In this document: positions 5,658-11,744 of the stretch, one piece after another
Position numbering within the stretch: position 1 is the first letter of the stretch
How the letters are laid out: each line of letters starts with the position of its first letter
Source of the DNA: DATLZM01 sp035559315
Lineage (GTDB): Bacteria > Actinomycetota > UBA4738 > HRBIN12
Direction of reading: 5' to 3'
Assembly: GCA_035559315.1 (NCBI GenBank)
Contig: DATMBJ010000081.1
Coordinates: forward strand, 1 to 11,744
DNA length: 11,744 nt
Notes under the pieces: generated by a model
Told to the model about the DNA's origin: nothing
The model's database searches: none
What the model saw: only the letters and a program-made list of their open reading frames with translations
Program-made: the position numbers and the translations under genes

Positions 5658-7040
5658 CTAGAGCGTGAACTCCTGGGTCTGCGGGTTCAGGTGGCCGAGC
5701 CGGAGCGCGCCGGCGGTCTGCCTCCCGCTGAACCGGAACACGTTCAGGCCCTCGGTGATGTTGGTCTCGTAGATGAAGCCGTTGTACCAGTACGAGGACC
5801 AGGCCCCGCCGATCTCGCAGCCCAGCCCCCCGCAGAACACGGGGAACTCGGGCACGACGGGGATCGGCGGCGGGTCGGTCCAGGCGACCTCCACCGGGTT
5901 CTCAGGGTCGGTGAAGTCGACCACGCCCGTACCGGCCTGGTAGCTCCCGTGGACCAGCACGTGCCGCCCGCGCAGCGGGACGATGTTGAAGTTGTGGACG
6001 GTGCAGTTCTCGATGTTCGACTGCGTCCGCTCGAGCGTCCACTGCCCGACCTGCGAGAACCCGCCGGCCGGGTCGGTCTCGAAGAAGAACACCGTCCGCT
6101 TCACCGGGTCGTCCGTCTCCTCGCACTCGGCCTGCACGCCGCCCCCGGGCTCGTGCCCGAACACGAGGATCTCGCCGTCCCAGGTGAACGCGGCCGAGTG
6201 GCCGATCGTCACGCCCGGCACGCTCTGGGTCCCGAGGAGCAGCGGGTCCTCGAGGCTGCCGCCCAGGGCGCCGCCGAGGCTCCACACCGCGAACCCGGTG
6301 CCCCCTGCGCACGCGGCCAGCATCGCGTCGCCCAGGATCACGCCGGTGTCGTGGCAGTTGATCCCGGAGCCGGCCGGCTCGAACCCCAGGAGACTGGCCT
6401 CCTCCGGCTCATCGAGGGGCACCTCGATCACGTCGATCCCCGGGCAGAGGCCGGACGACGGGCTGCTGTAGATGAGCAGCCTCCCGTTCGCCGGGTCGGG
6501 GACCGCGGTGAGGGTGTGCGAGCCGCACTCGGTCTCGACCCCCGCGACCAGGACGGGATCCGTCGGGTCGCTGATGTCGAAGACGTGGACCCCCTCGAAC
6601 GCGCCCGCGATCACGGGGTCGTCGAAGGTCGCCACGTCCACGCCGTCGCACGTCGTCCCCGCGCCGAACGGGCCCGGCGCACCGGCCGGCGTGTTCCAGG
6701 CCCGCACCAGGAGGTTCTCCCAGACCGCGATGTCGCCCTGGTTCCCCGCGCACGACGTGAACGACACGTGCCGGGGCGCTCCCGGCGCGGAGATGTCGCG
6801 GATGTTGAACCCCAGCCACGAGCCCTGGAACGCGAGCCTCCCCCAGAACGCGATGTCCGAGTGGATGTTGATGTTGCCGATCTCGGGGTCGATCAGGCTG
6901 GCCGGCTCCACGATGTGGCCGAGGGGGTGCAGGTTCCTCGTCCGGGGGTCGGTGAGATGGCCCGCCGATGCCGCGGGCCCCGCCGCGACGAGCGCGCAGA
7001 CGACCCCGAACGCGATGATCCACCGGGATGATCTCGACAT
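5658..7040 (-). CDS. Secreted LVIVD-repeat (beta-propeller-like) protein
   Basis: A 460-residue exported protein. Residues 1-26 are a classic signal peptide: 'SRSSR' n-region, hydrophobic core 'WIIAFGVVCALVAA', and cleavage after 'AASA'. The body carries LVIVD-type repeat cores of the form strand-D-(I/F)-(S/T)-D-P-x-x-P: 'GFNIRDISAPGAPR' (77-90), 'VHVFDISDPTDPVLVAG' (151-167), 'IDVIEVPLDEPEEASLLG' (202-219) and 'GVVDFTDPENPVEVAW' (372-387), ending with 'GLNVFRFSG'. This fits a cell-surface or secreted beta-propeller; partners are unknown. Histidines recur in loops (GSHT, NCHDTG, IGHS, GHEPG, HNFN, HGSYQ), and the mature chain has 10 cysteines, suggesting disulfides outside the cytoplasm. There is no sortase motif or C-terminal anchor. 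The start ATG 7040 is well set by GGAAGGAGGGG 4 bases upstream. The gene appears to be monocistronic. Confidence 0.85.
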   Translation of the reverse strand: MSRSSRWIIAFGVVCALVAAGPAASAGHLTDPRTRNLHPLGHIVEPASLIDPEIGNINIHSDIAFWGRLAFQGSWLGFNIRDISAPGAPRHVSFTSCAGNQGDIAVWENLLVRAWNTPAGAPGPFGAGTTCDGVDVATFDDPVIAGAFEGVHVFDISDPTDPVLVAGVETECGSHTLTAVPDPANGRLLIYSSPSSGLCPGIDVIEVPLDEPEEASLLGFEPAGSGINCHDTGVILGDAMLAACAGGTGFAVWSLGGALGGSLEDPLLLGTQSVPGVTIGHSAAFTWDGEILVFGHEPGGGVQAECEETDDPVKRTVFFFETDPAGGFSQVGQWTLERTQSNIENCTVHNFNIVPLRGRHVLVHGSYQAGTGVVDFTDPENPVEVAWTDPPPIPVVPEFPVFCGGLGCEIGGAWSSYWYNGFIYETNITEGLNVFRFSGRQTAGALRLGHLNPQTQEFTL

Positions 7041-7312
7041 GTGCCCCTCCTTCCCCTAGAGGTCGAGACCGAGCGGACCCCCGGCGGCGGCGCGCGCTGG
7101 GACGGGGCGTCGTCGGAGAACGTCGCGCGTCCGGAGGGAGCATCGCGAACGGACGCCGCGCGGGTGACGACACGAGCGCAGAGGACCCGGACCGACCGCA
7201 CGTCCCCCCTCCCCAGACCTCGATCGGCCCCGTGGACGCTACACGAGGACGCGGAGCGGGTTCAAGAGCCGGGGGCCGAGCCCGTCGGGGGGGTCCACCC
7301 CCGAGCCCGCGC
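7041..7312. other. Intergenic spacer between uvrB and the LVIVD gene
   Basis: A spacer of 272 bases between two minus-strand genes. It should hold the end of the uvrB transcript and the promoter of the LVIVD-repeat gene. A 5-bp G/C hairpin (GGGGG-TCCA-CCCCC, 7289-7302) lies 11 bases past the uvrB stop and is the only terminator candidate. I see no convincing -35/-10 pair, and the reading frames across it look like antisense shadows with no domain. Confidence 0.4.
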
Positions 7313-9325
7313 CTAGCCCACCCCCGCCTCGCGGAGGCCGCGGAGCTCCCTCCGGAGGTCCTGGATCTCGTCCCGGAGCCGGGCGGCGTACTCGAACCGG
7401 AGGTCCTTGGCGGCCTCGTGCATCTCCTCCTCCAGGGTGCGGATCAGCCGCTCCAGCTCCTCGGCGGGCATCTCCGGCTCGACCCGCCGGCGCCGACGCC
7501 GCTCGGGCGCGGTCCTCCGCTCGGGCTCGACCTCCATCGCGAGCAGGATGTCCGACACCTTCTTCCGGATGGTCTGGGGGTCGATCCCGTGCTCGCGGTT
7601 GTAGTCCATCTGGATCTTCCGCCGCCGCTGGGTCTCGGAGATCGCCCGGCGCATCGAGTCCGTGACGTCGTCGGCGTACATCAGGACCTTCCCCTCGACG
7701 TTCCGCGCGGCCCGCCCGATGGTCTGGATCAGCGAGGTCTCGGAGCGGAGGAACCCCTCCTTGTCGGCGTCGAGGATCGCCACCAGCGAGACCTCGGGGA
7801 GGTCCAGGCCCTCGCGGAGCAGGTTGATCCCGACCAGCACGTCGAACTCGCCCAGCCGGAGGTCCCGGAGGATCTCGATCCGCTGGAGCGTGTCGATCTC
7901 GGAGTGGAGGTAGCGCACCCGCACCCCCATCTCCAGGAGGTAGTCGGTGAGGTCCTCGGCCATCTTCTTGGTGAGCGTCGTGACCAGGACCCGCTGGCCG
8001 CGCTCGGCCCGGACCCGGATCTCCTCGATCAGGTCGTCCACCTGCCCCTTCGTGGGGCGGACCTCGACCTCGGGGTCGACCAGGCCCGTGGGGCGGACGA
8101 TCTGCTCCACGACCCGGCTCGAGACCCGGAGCTCGTAGGGCCCGGGGGTCGCCGACATGTAGACGACCTGCTTGACCCGCTCGGCGAACTCCTCGAACCG
8201 CAGCGGGCGGTTGTCCAGGGCCGAGGGCAGCCGGAACCCGTACTCCACGAGCGTGCGCTTGCGGCTCATGTCGCCCTCGTACATCCCGTGGAGCTGGGGG
8301 ACCGTCACGTGCGACTCGTCGATCACGCAGAGCCAGTCGCCCTGGAAGTAGTCGAGGAGCGTGTAGGGCGGCTCCCCCGGCGCCCGGCCGTCGATGTGGC
8401 GGGAGTAGTTCTCGATCCCCGAGCAGAACCCCACCTCGCGGAGCATCTCCAGGTCGTAGGTGGTGCGCATCCGCAGGCGCTCGGCCTCGAGGAGCTTGCC
8501 CTGGGACTCCAGCTCGGCCAGGCGCTCCTCGAGCTCCCGCTCGATCGAGGCGATGGCCCGCTGCATCCGGTCCTGGGAGGCGACGTAGTGCGTGGCGGGG
8601 TAGATCCAGACCTCCGAGAGCTCCCCCACCACCTCGCCGGTGAGCGGGTCGAACCGGGTGATCCGCTCGACCTCGTCGCCCCAGAACTCCACCCGGATCG
8701 CGGTCTCCTCGTAGGCCGGGTGGACCTCGAGGACGTCGCCGTGCACCCGGAACCGTCCCCGGGCCAGGTTGGCCTGGTTCCGCTGGTACTGGATGTCGAC
8801 CAGGCGCTGGATCGCGAAGTCCCGGTCCAGCTCGACCCCGCGGTGGAGCCGGAGCACCTGGCCCATGTACTCCTCGGGCGTGCCCAGGCCGTAGATCGCC
8901 GAGACGCTCGCCACGATCAGGACGTCCTCGCGGGTGAGGAGGGCCGCGGTCGCCGAGTGGCGGAGCCGCTCGATCTCGTCGTTGATCGTGGCGTCCTTCT
9001 CGATGTAGGTGTCGGTCTGCGGGACGTAGGCCTCGGGCTGGTAGTAGTCGTAGTAGGAGACGAAGTACTCGACCGCGTTCTCCGGGAAGAACTCGCGGAA
9101 CTCGTTCGCGAGCTGCGCGGCGAGCGACTTGTTGGGGGCCAGCACGAGGGTCGGCTTCTGGACCCGTTCGATCACGTTCGCGATCGTGAACGTCTTCCCG
9201 GTCCCCGTCGCGCCGAGCAGCGTGACGTGGCGCTCGCCGGCCAGGATGGCCTCGGCCAGCTCCTCGATGGCCTTGGGCTGGTCGCCGGCGGGGCGGAAGT
9301 CGGCGTGGACCTTGAACGGGGGCAT
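7313..9325 (-). CDS. uvrB: UvrABC excinuclease subunit B
   Basis: A complete 670-residue UvrB. It forms the UvrA-UvrB damage search complex, verifies the lesion and recruits UvrC for nucleotide excision repair in the cytoplasm. Landmarks: 'FRPAGDQPKAI' (10-20), Walker A 'GATGTGKTF' (38-46), the damage-probing beta-hairpin with 'YYDYYQPEAYVPQTDTYIEK' (91-110), the UvrA-binding domain 2 (about 150-250), helicase motif II 'DESH' (336-339), 'MSATPGPYE' (390-398), motif VI 'QTIGRAARN' (534-542), and the C-terminal UVR domain (622-657) that contacts UvrC. Residues 600-618 are an Arg/Glu-rich linker. The start ATG 9325 matches the family N-terminus; the ribosome-binding site is weak. I see no actinobacterial LexA box (GAACN4GTTC) just upstream. 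vapC ends 40 bases before it. Confidence 0.98.
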   Translation of the reverse strand: MPPFKVHADFRPAGDQPKAIEELAEAILAGERHVTLLGATGTGKTFTIANVIERVQKPTLVLAPNKSLAAQLANEFREFFPENAVEYFVSYYDYYQPEAYVPQTDTYIEKDATINDEIERLRHSATAALLTREDVLIVASVSAIYGLGTPEEYMGQVLRLHRGVELDRDFAIQRLVDIQYQRNQANLARGRFRVHGDVLEVHPAYEETAIRVEFWGDEVERITRFDPLTGEVVGELSEVWIYPATHYVASQDRMQRAIASIERELEERLAELESQGKLLEAERLRMRTTYDLEMLREVGFCSGIENYSRHIDGRAPGEPPYTLLDYFQGDWLCVIDESHVTVPQLHGMYEGDMSRKRTLVEYGFRLPSALDNRPLRFEEFAERVKQVVYMSATPGPYELRVSSRVVEQIVRPTGLVDPEVEVRPTKGQVDDLIEEIRVRAERGQRVLVTTLTKKMAEDLTDYLLEMGVRVRYLHSEIDTLQRIEILRDLRLGEFDVLVGINLLREGLDLPEVSLVAILDADKEGFLRSETSLIQTIGRAARNVEGKVLMYADDVTDSMRRAISETQRRRKIQMDYNREHGIDPQTIRKKVSDILLAMEVEPERRTAPERRRRRRVEPEMPAEELERLIRTLEEEMHEAAKDLRFEYAARLRDEIQDLRRELRGLREAGVG

Positions 9326-9345
9326 CCCGAGGCCATGCTAGCGCG

Positions 9346-9361
9346 CGCCGCCGGCGCGGCG
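9346..9361. terminator. Weak hairpin between vapC and uvrB
   Basis: A 6-bp stem (CGCCGC / GCGGCG) with a 4-base loop in the 40-base gap between the vapC stop and the uvrB start. There is no T tract. It could weaken read-through from vapBC into uvrB, or be chance. Confidence 0.2.
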
Positions 9362-9365
9362 GGGG

Positions 9366-9770
9366 CTACGAGGCGCCGGGCGGACGGTGGAGCTCCAGCG
9401 CCGGCAGGACCTCCCGGATCCGCTCGAAGTCCCGGTCGAGGGTCCAGACCTCGGCCCCCTCGCGGACCGCGGCCGCCGCGATCGCGAGGTCCACGAGCGG
9501 CACGGAGATCCCGCGCCGGCGGAGCTCGCGGCCGGCCACCCCGGCCTCCCACCACGCGGCCTGGTCGAGGTCCACCCAGGGGAGGCTCCCCACGGTGGCG
9601 CGGATGGCCTCCCGCTCCTCGGCGGGGGTCCCCACGAGGAGCTCCGCGAGGACCGGCCCGCAGGCCACCAGCTCCCCGCGTTCGGCCAGCTCCAGGAGGT
9701 GGTCGGCGCCGGGGTCTTGCCCCGGGCGGAACAGCCGCACCCAGACCGACGTGTCGGCCAGGACCTTCAC
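9366..9770 (-). CDS. vapC: VapC-family PIN-domain ribonuclease toxin
   Basis: A 134-residue single PIN domain, the normal length for VapC toxins, which are Mg-dependent RNases often cutting tRNA or rRNA. The acidic active-site set is complete: Asp6 in 'VLADTSVWV', Glu43 in 'VLAELLVG', Asp94 in 'VPLVDLAIAAAA', and Asp112/Asp114 in 'WTLDRDFER'. It therefore looks catalytically intact. The GTG start at 9770 overlaps the TGA of the upstream vapB by 4 bases (GTGA), the usual translational coupling of antitoxin and toxin, and this fixes the start. The RNA target cannot be told from sequence. The gene is followed 40 bases later by uvrB on the same strand. Confidence 0.95.
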   Translation of the reverse strand: MKVLADTSVWVRLFRPGQDPGADHLLELAERGELVACGPVLAELLVGTPAEEREAIRATVGSLPWVDLDQAAWWEAGVAGRELRRRGISVPLVDLAIAAAAVREGAEVWTLDRDFERIREVLPALELHRPPGAS

Positions 9771-9973
9771 GTCCGGCGGTGGTCGGCTCGGCGGAGCTCC
9801 GCCGAGCGGTCCTCGAGGTGCAGCTTCCCCCGGAGCTCCCGGAGGCGGGCCGCGGCGTCCCTCGCCAGGTACTCGCGAATCGCGATCTCCACGGCCTCCC
9901 GCTTCGACCTCCCTGGGTGGCGGGCCAGGAGCGCCTCCATCAGCTCGTCGTCAAGCTCGAGCGTGGTTCTCAT
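9767..9973 (-). CDS. vapB: VapB-family ribbon-helix-helix antitoxin
   Basis: A 68-residue antitoxin from ATG 9973. Strand 'RTTLELDDELM' (2-12) and helices about 13-18 and 'SKREAVEIAIREYLA' (23-37) make the MetJ/Arc-type ribbon-helix-helix that dimerises on DNA. The charged tail 'LRELRGKLHLEDRSAEL' (44-60) would wrap VapC. I prefer ATG 9973 over the in-frame GTG 10036 because the fold begins there and the 21 extra residues look random. No ribosome-binding site is well placed for it: the AGGAGGG ends 19 bases upstream and fits another ATG. The first codon lies within an inverted repeat, which suggests autorepression by the VapBC complex and perhaps a leaderless start. Confidence 0.93.
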   Translation of the reverse strand: MRTTLELDDELMEALLARHPGRSKREAVEIAIREYLARDAAARLRELRGKLHLEDRSAELRRADHRRT

Positions 9974-9989
9974 GCCACGAGTATGGCAT
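9951..9989 (-). CDS. Possible 12-codon ORF overlapping the vapB start
   Basis: ATG 9989 lies 3 bases past AGGAGGG (9993-9999), the only good Shine-Dalgarno sequence near vapB. It reads MPYSWHENHARA and stops at TGA 9951-9953, in a different frame from vapB and across its start codon. If the transcript begins upstream of it, it could be a leader ORF that delivers ribosomes to vapB. It may equally be chance. Confidence 0.25.
   Translation of the reverse strand: MPYSWHENHARA
9972..9989. promoter_or_regulatory. Inverted-repeat operator on the vapB start codon
   Basis: A perfect ATGCCA-N6-TGGCAT inverted repeat. On the minus strand it covers the -10-like CATACT and the first bases of the vapB ATG. 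Ribbon-helix-helix antitoxins bind such palindromes to repress their own operon, so this is a natural VapBC operator. That it binds is inferred from position and symmetry. Confidence 0.6.
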
Positions 9990-10008
9990 AAACCCTCCTG
10001 GGGGGTCG
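9979..10008 (-). promoter_or_regulatory. Candidate vapBC promoter
   Basis: On the minus strand TCGACC (-35-like) and CATACT (-10-like), 4 of 6 consensus bases each, are separated by 18 bases. The -10 hexamer ends 6 bases before the vapB ATG, so initiation would fall at or next to the A of ATG and give a leaderless mRNA, a form common in actinobacteria. Confidence 0.35.
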
Positions 10009-10042
10009 AGGACGCCCCGCCGTGCCGCGGAGACACCCCGAC

Positions 10043-10867
10043 CTACAGGCGGCCGGCCTCCACGATCCGGCGGAGGAACTCACGGGTCCGGGGTTCCCGG
10101 GGCTCCGAGAAGATCCGCTCGGGCGGCCCCTCCTCGAGGATCACGCCGCCGTCGAGGAAGCACACCCGGTCCGCGATCTCCCGGGCGAAGCCCATCTCGT
10201 GGGTGGCGATCACCATCGTCATCCCCTGGCGGGCCAGCTCGCGGATCACGTCCAGGACCTCCGCGATCAGCTCCGGGTCCAGGGCGCTCGTGACCTCGTC
10301 GAGCAGGAGGACGTCGGGCCGCATCGCCAGGGCCCGGATGATGGCCACCCGCTGCTGCTGCCCCCCGGAGAGACGGTCGGGGTACTCCTCCCGCTTGTCG
10401 GCCAGGCCGAACCGCTCGAGGAGCGCGAGGGCCTCGGCCTCCGCCTCCCGCGGGTCCTTCCGCAGGACCTTCTCGGGGGCGAGCGTCACGTTCCGCAGGA
10501 CCGTCATGTGCGGGAACAGGTTGAAGGCCTGGAACACGATGCCGATCCGCCGCCGCACCCGGTCCACGTCCACGCCGGGGGCGGTGATCTCCTCGCCGTG
10601 GACGACGATCCGGCCGGCGTCGATCGGCTCCAGGAGGTCGATGCACCGCAGGAGCGTGGACTTCCCCGAGCCCGAGGCCCCGATCAGGCAGACCACCTCG
10701 TGCTCGGCGACCTCCAGGTCGATGCCCCGGAGCACCTCGAGCGGGCCGAAGGACTTCCGCACCCCCTCCAGGCGGAGCGCGACGGCGTCGCGGCGCCCAT
10801 CCCCGCGCCCACCCCCGGCGCCCCCCGCCGCGGGCCCCCGGCCCCGGGCGCCCTCCGCCGCGCTCAC
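10043..10867 (-). CDS. Polar amino-acid ABC transporter ATP-binding protein
   Basis: A 274-residue ATPase that powers uptake through the permease encoded just upstream. All motifs are in place: Walker A 'GASGSGKST' (63-71), Q-loop 'FQAFNLFPH' (112-120), signature 'LSGGQQQR' (166-173), Walker B 'VLLLDEVTSALD' (186-197) and H-loop His223 in 'ATHEMGFARE'. 'FNLFPHMTVLRNV' and 'THEMGFAREIADRV' are typical of the GlnQ/HisP polar amino-acid group; the particular amino acid is not readable. The first 28 residues are a Gly/Ala/Arg-rich extension before the normal start at 'VALRLEGVRKSF'. The GTG start at 10867 overlaps the permease TGA by 4 bases (GTGA), which supports the long form and translational coupling. 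There is no substrate-binding protein gene in the window; it could lie upstream of the permease. Confidence 0.95.
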   Translation of the reverse strand: MSAAEGARGRGPAAGGAGGGRGDGRRDAVALRLEGVRKSFGPLEVLRGIDLEVAEHEVVCLIGASGSGKSTLLRCIDLLEPIDAGRIVVHGEEITAPGVDVDRVRRRIGIVFQAFNLFPHMTVLRNVTLAPEKVLRKDPREAEAEALALLERFGLADKREEYPDRLSGGQQQRVAIIRALAMRPDVLLLDEVTSALDPELIAEVLDVIRELARQGMTMVIATHEMGFAREIADRVCFLDGGVILEEGPPERIFSEPREPRTREFLRRIVEAGRL

Positions 10868-11744
10868 AGCGCCGTCCCCGTCTGCCGCTGCGCCCGCTCC
10901 CGCGCCACGAGCCAGTCCACGAGGCGGGTCATGGGGATCGTGATCGCCACGTAGATCAGCGCGAGGACCACGTAGGGCGTGAAGTTGAACGTGGCCGCGA
11001 CGATGATCTGCGCCTGCCGGAGCCCCTCGGTGACCCCGCCGAGGAACGCCACCAGCGCGGAGTCTTTCTGCAGGCCGATGAAGTCGTTGAGGAGCGGCGG
11101 CACGACCCGGCGGACGGCCTGGGGGAGGATCACGTAGCGCAGCGACTGGGTCCGCGAGAGGCCGAGCGCGCGCGCCGCCGCCGCCTGCGAGGGGTGGATC
11201 GACTCGATCCCCGCCCGGTACACCTCGGCCACGTAGGCCGAGTACACGAGGACGAGGGCCACGATGGCCCAGAACGTGTCCGAGCTCGGGACCCCGGAGA
11301 GCCGCAGGGCCGGCATCCCGAACCCGAGGAGCGCGATCACGAGGATGGTGGGCACCCCGCGGAACAGGTCCGCGTAGGCCGTGGCCAGGAGCCGCAGGGG
11401 GAAGAACACCGGGCCGGGGAGGGTCCGGAGCACCGCGACCACCAGGGCCAGGACCAGGACCAGGACCTCGGCCACGCTGAAGATGAAGACGTTCCGGCCG
11501 AAGCGCTCGAGCACCTTGGGGAAGCTCTCCACGAAGACGCCCCCGTGGAAGAAGGCGTCGCGGATCGCGGGCCAGCCGGGCGAGCGGGAGACCACGACCG
11601 CCGCCGCGGTGAAGAACACCACGGTGCTGGCCACGGCGATGGCGACCCCCCGCGCCCCCTCTCGCCGCCGGCGCCCGCCGCCCAGGAGGCGGGCGCGGCG
11701 GTCACCGGGCGGCGCCGGCAGGGGGCCCGGCTCGACCGGGGCGC
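10864..11744 (-). CDS. Polar amino-acid ABC transporter permease (N-terminus beyond window)
   Basis: Inner-membrane permease of the HisM/GlnP type, 292 residues visible, with the frame still open at the right edge. A GTG at 11634 falls inside the first hydrophobic segment ('VAIAVASTVVFF'), so the true start lies further upstream, probably outside the window. Hydrophobic segments follow around 'VLVLVLALVVAVLRTL', 'VPTILVIALLGFGM', 'FWAIVALVLVYSAYVAEVY' and 'YVVLALIYVAITIPM'. The EAA loop that docks the ATPase is clear: 'HPSQAAAARALGLSRTQSL', with RYVILPQAVRR just after. 'DLFRGVPTILVI' and 'NDFIGLQKDSALVAFLGGVT' are family hallmarks. The long periplasmic stretch between the first two segments ('SRSPGWPAIRDAFFHG' onward) is of the type seen in actinobacterial members. 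Overlaps the ATPase gene by 4 bases. Confidence 0.93.
   Translation of the reverse strand, partial: APVEPGPLPAPPGDRRARLLGGGRRRREGARGVAIAVASTVVFFTAAAVVVSRSPGWPAIRDAFFHGGVFVESFPKVLERFGRNVFIFSVAEVLVLVLALVVAVLRTLPGPVFFPLRLLATAYADLFRGVPTILVIALLGFGMPALRLSGVPSSDTFWAIVALVLVYSAYVAEVYRAGIESIHPSQAAAARALGLSRTQSLRYVILPQAVRRVVPPLLNDFIGLQKDSALVAFLGGVTEGLRQAQIIVAATFNFTPYVVLALIYVAITIPMTRLVDWLVARERAQRQTGTAL

Noticed and set aside
7289..7302. A 5-bp G/C hairpin as a firm uvrB terminator
   Set aside because: The stem is too short and lacks a T tract; mentioned only within the spacer entry.
7028..9991. A 987-codon open plus-strand frame opposite uvrB and vapBC
   Set aside because: It is antisense to uvrB and vapBC, is Leu/Asp/Pro/Arg-rich without domains, and arises from G/C third-position bias of the real genes.

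Overview
The window is very GC-rich, with strong G/C preference at third codon positions, GTG as well as ATG starts, and no IS element, CRISPR array, rRNA or tRNA that I could see. The gene families suggest an actinobacterium, possibly an uncultured lineage: a secreted LVIVD-repeat protein, a polar amino-acid ABC transporter with an actinobacterial-looking permease, and a VapBC pair. This rests on protein style only, and another high-GC phylum is not excluded. Nearly all intact genes lie on the minus strand. The one clear plus-strand gene is a small dimeric alpha/beta-barrel protein at 3856-4149.

Layout from the left: (1) the N-terminal 450 residues of a multi-PAS sensor protein (minus, running off the left edge); (2) a short spacer holding a frameshifted scrap of an OmpR-type response regulator (plus); (3) a four-helix membrane protein of unknown function and an acyl-CoA dehydrogenase (minus); (4) a 500-base region with a decayed minus-strand ORF, then the small barrel protein (plus); (5) a binuclear-type amidohydrolase (minus), with a possible gene scrap downstream and an orphan Phd/YefM-like antitoxin fragment starting divergently 37 bases from its start; (6) a secreted, cysteine-rich LVIVD-repeat protein (minus); (7) uvrB (minus), preceded 40 bases upstream by a VapBC toxin-antitoxin pair; (8) an amino-acid ABC transporter ATPase and permease (minus, permease running off the right edge).

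Clear functional groupings are few. The permease and ATPase overlap by 4 bases and form one importer operon. VapB and VapC overlap by 4 bases, with an inverted-repeat operator lying on the VapB start codon. VapC ends 40 bases before uvrB, so a shared transcript is possible. The other genes look like unrelated metabolic, signalling and envelope functions separated by small pockets of gene decay.

I did not find a convincing undescribed multi-gene system. The most useful oddities are: the vapBC control region (operator on the start codon, possible leaderless start, overlapping 12-codon ORF with the only good ribosome-binding site); the acyl-CoA dehydrogenase with Asp where the usual catalytic Glu sits; the Phd-like antitoxin that has lost its stop and partner; and the response-regulator scrap beside the PAS sensor gene.
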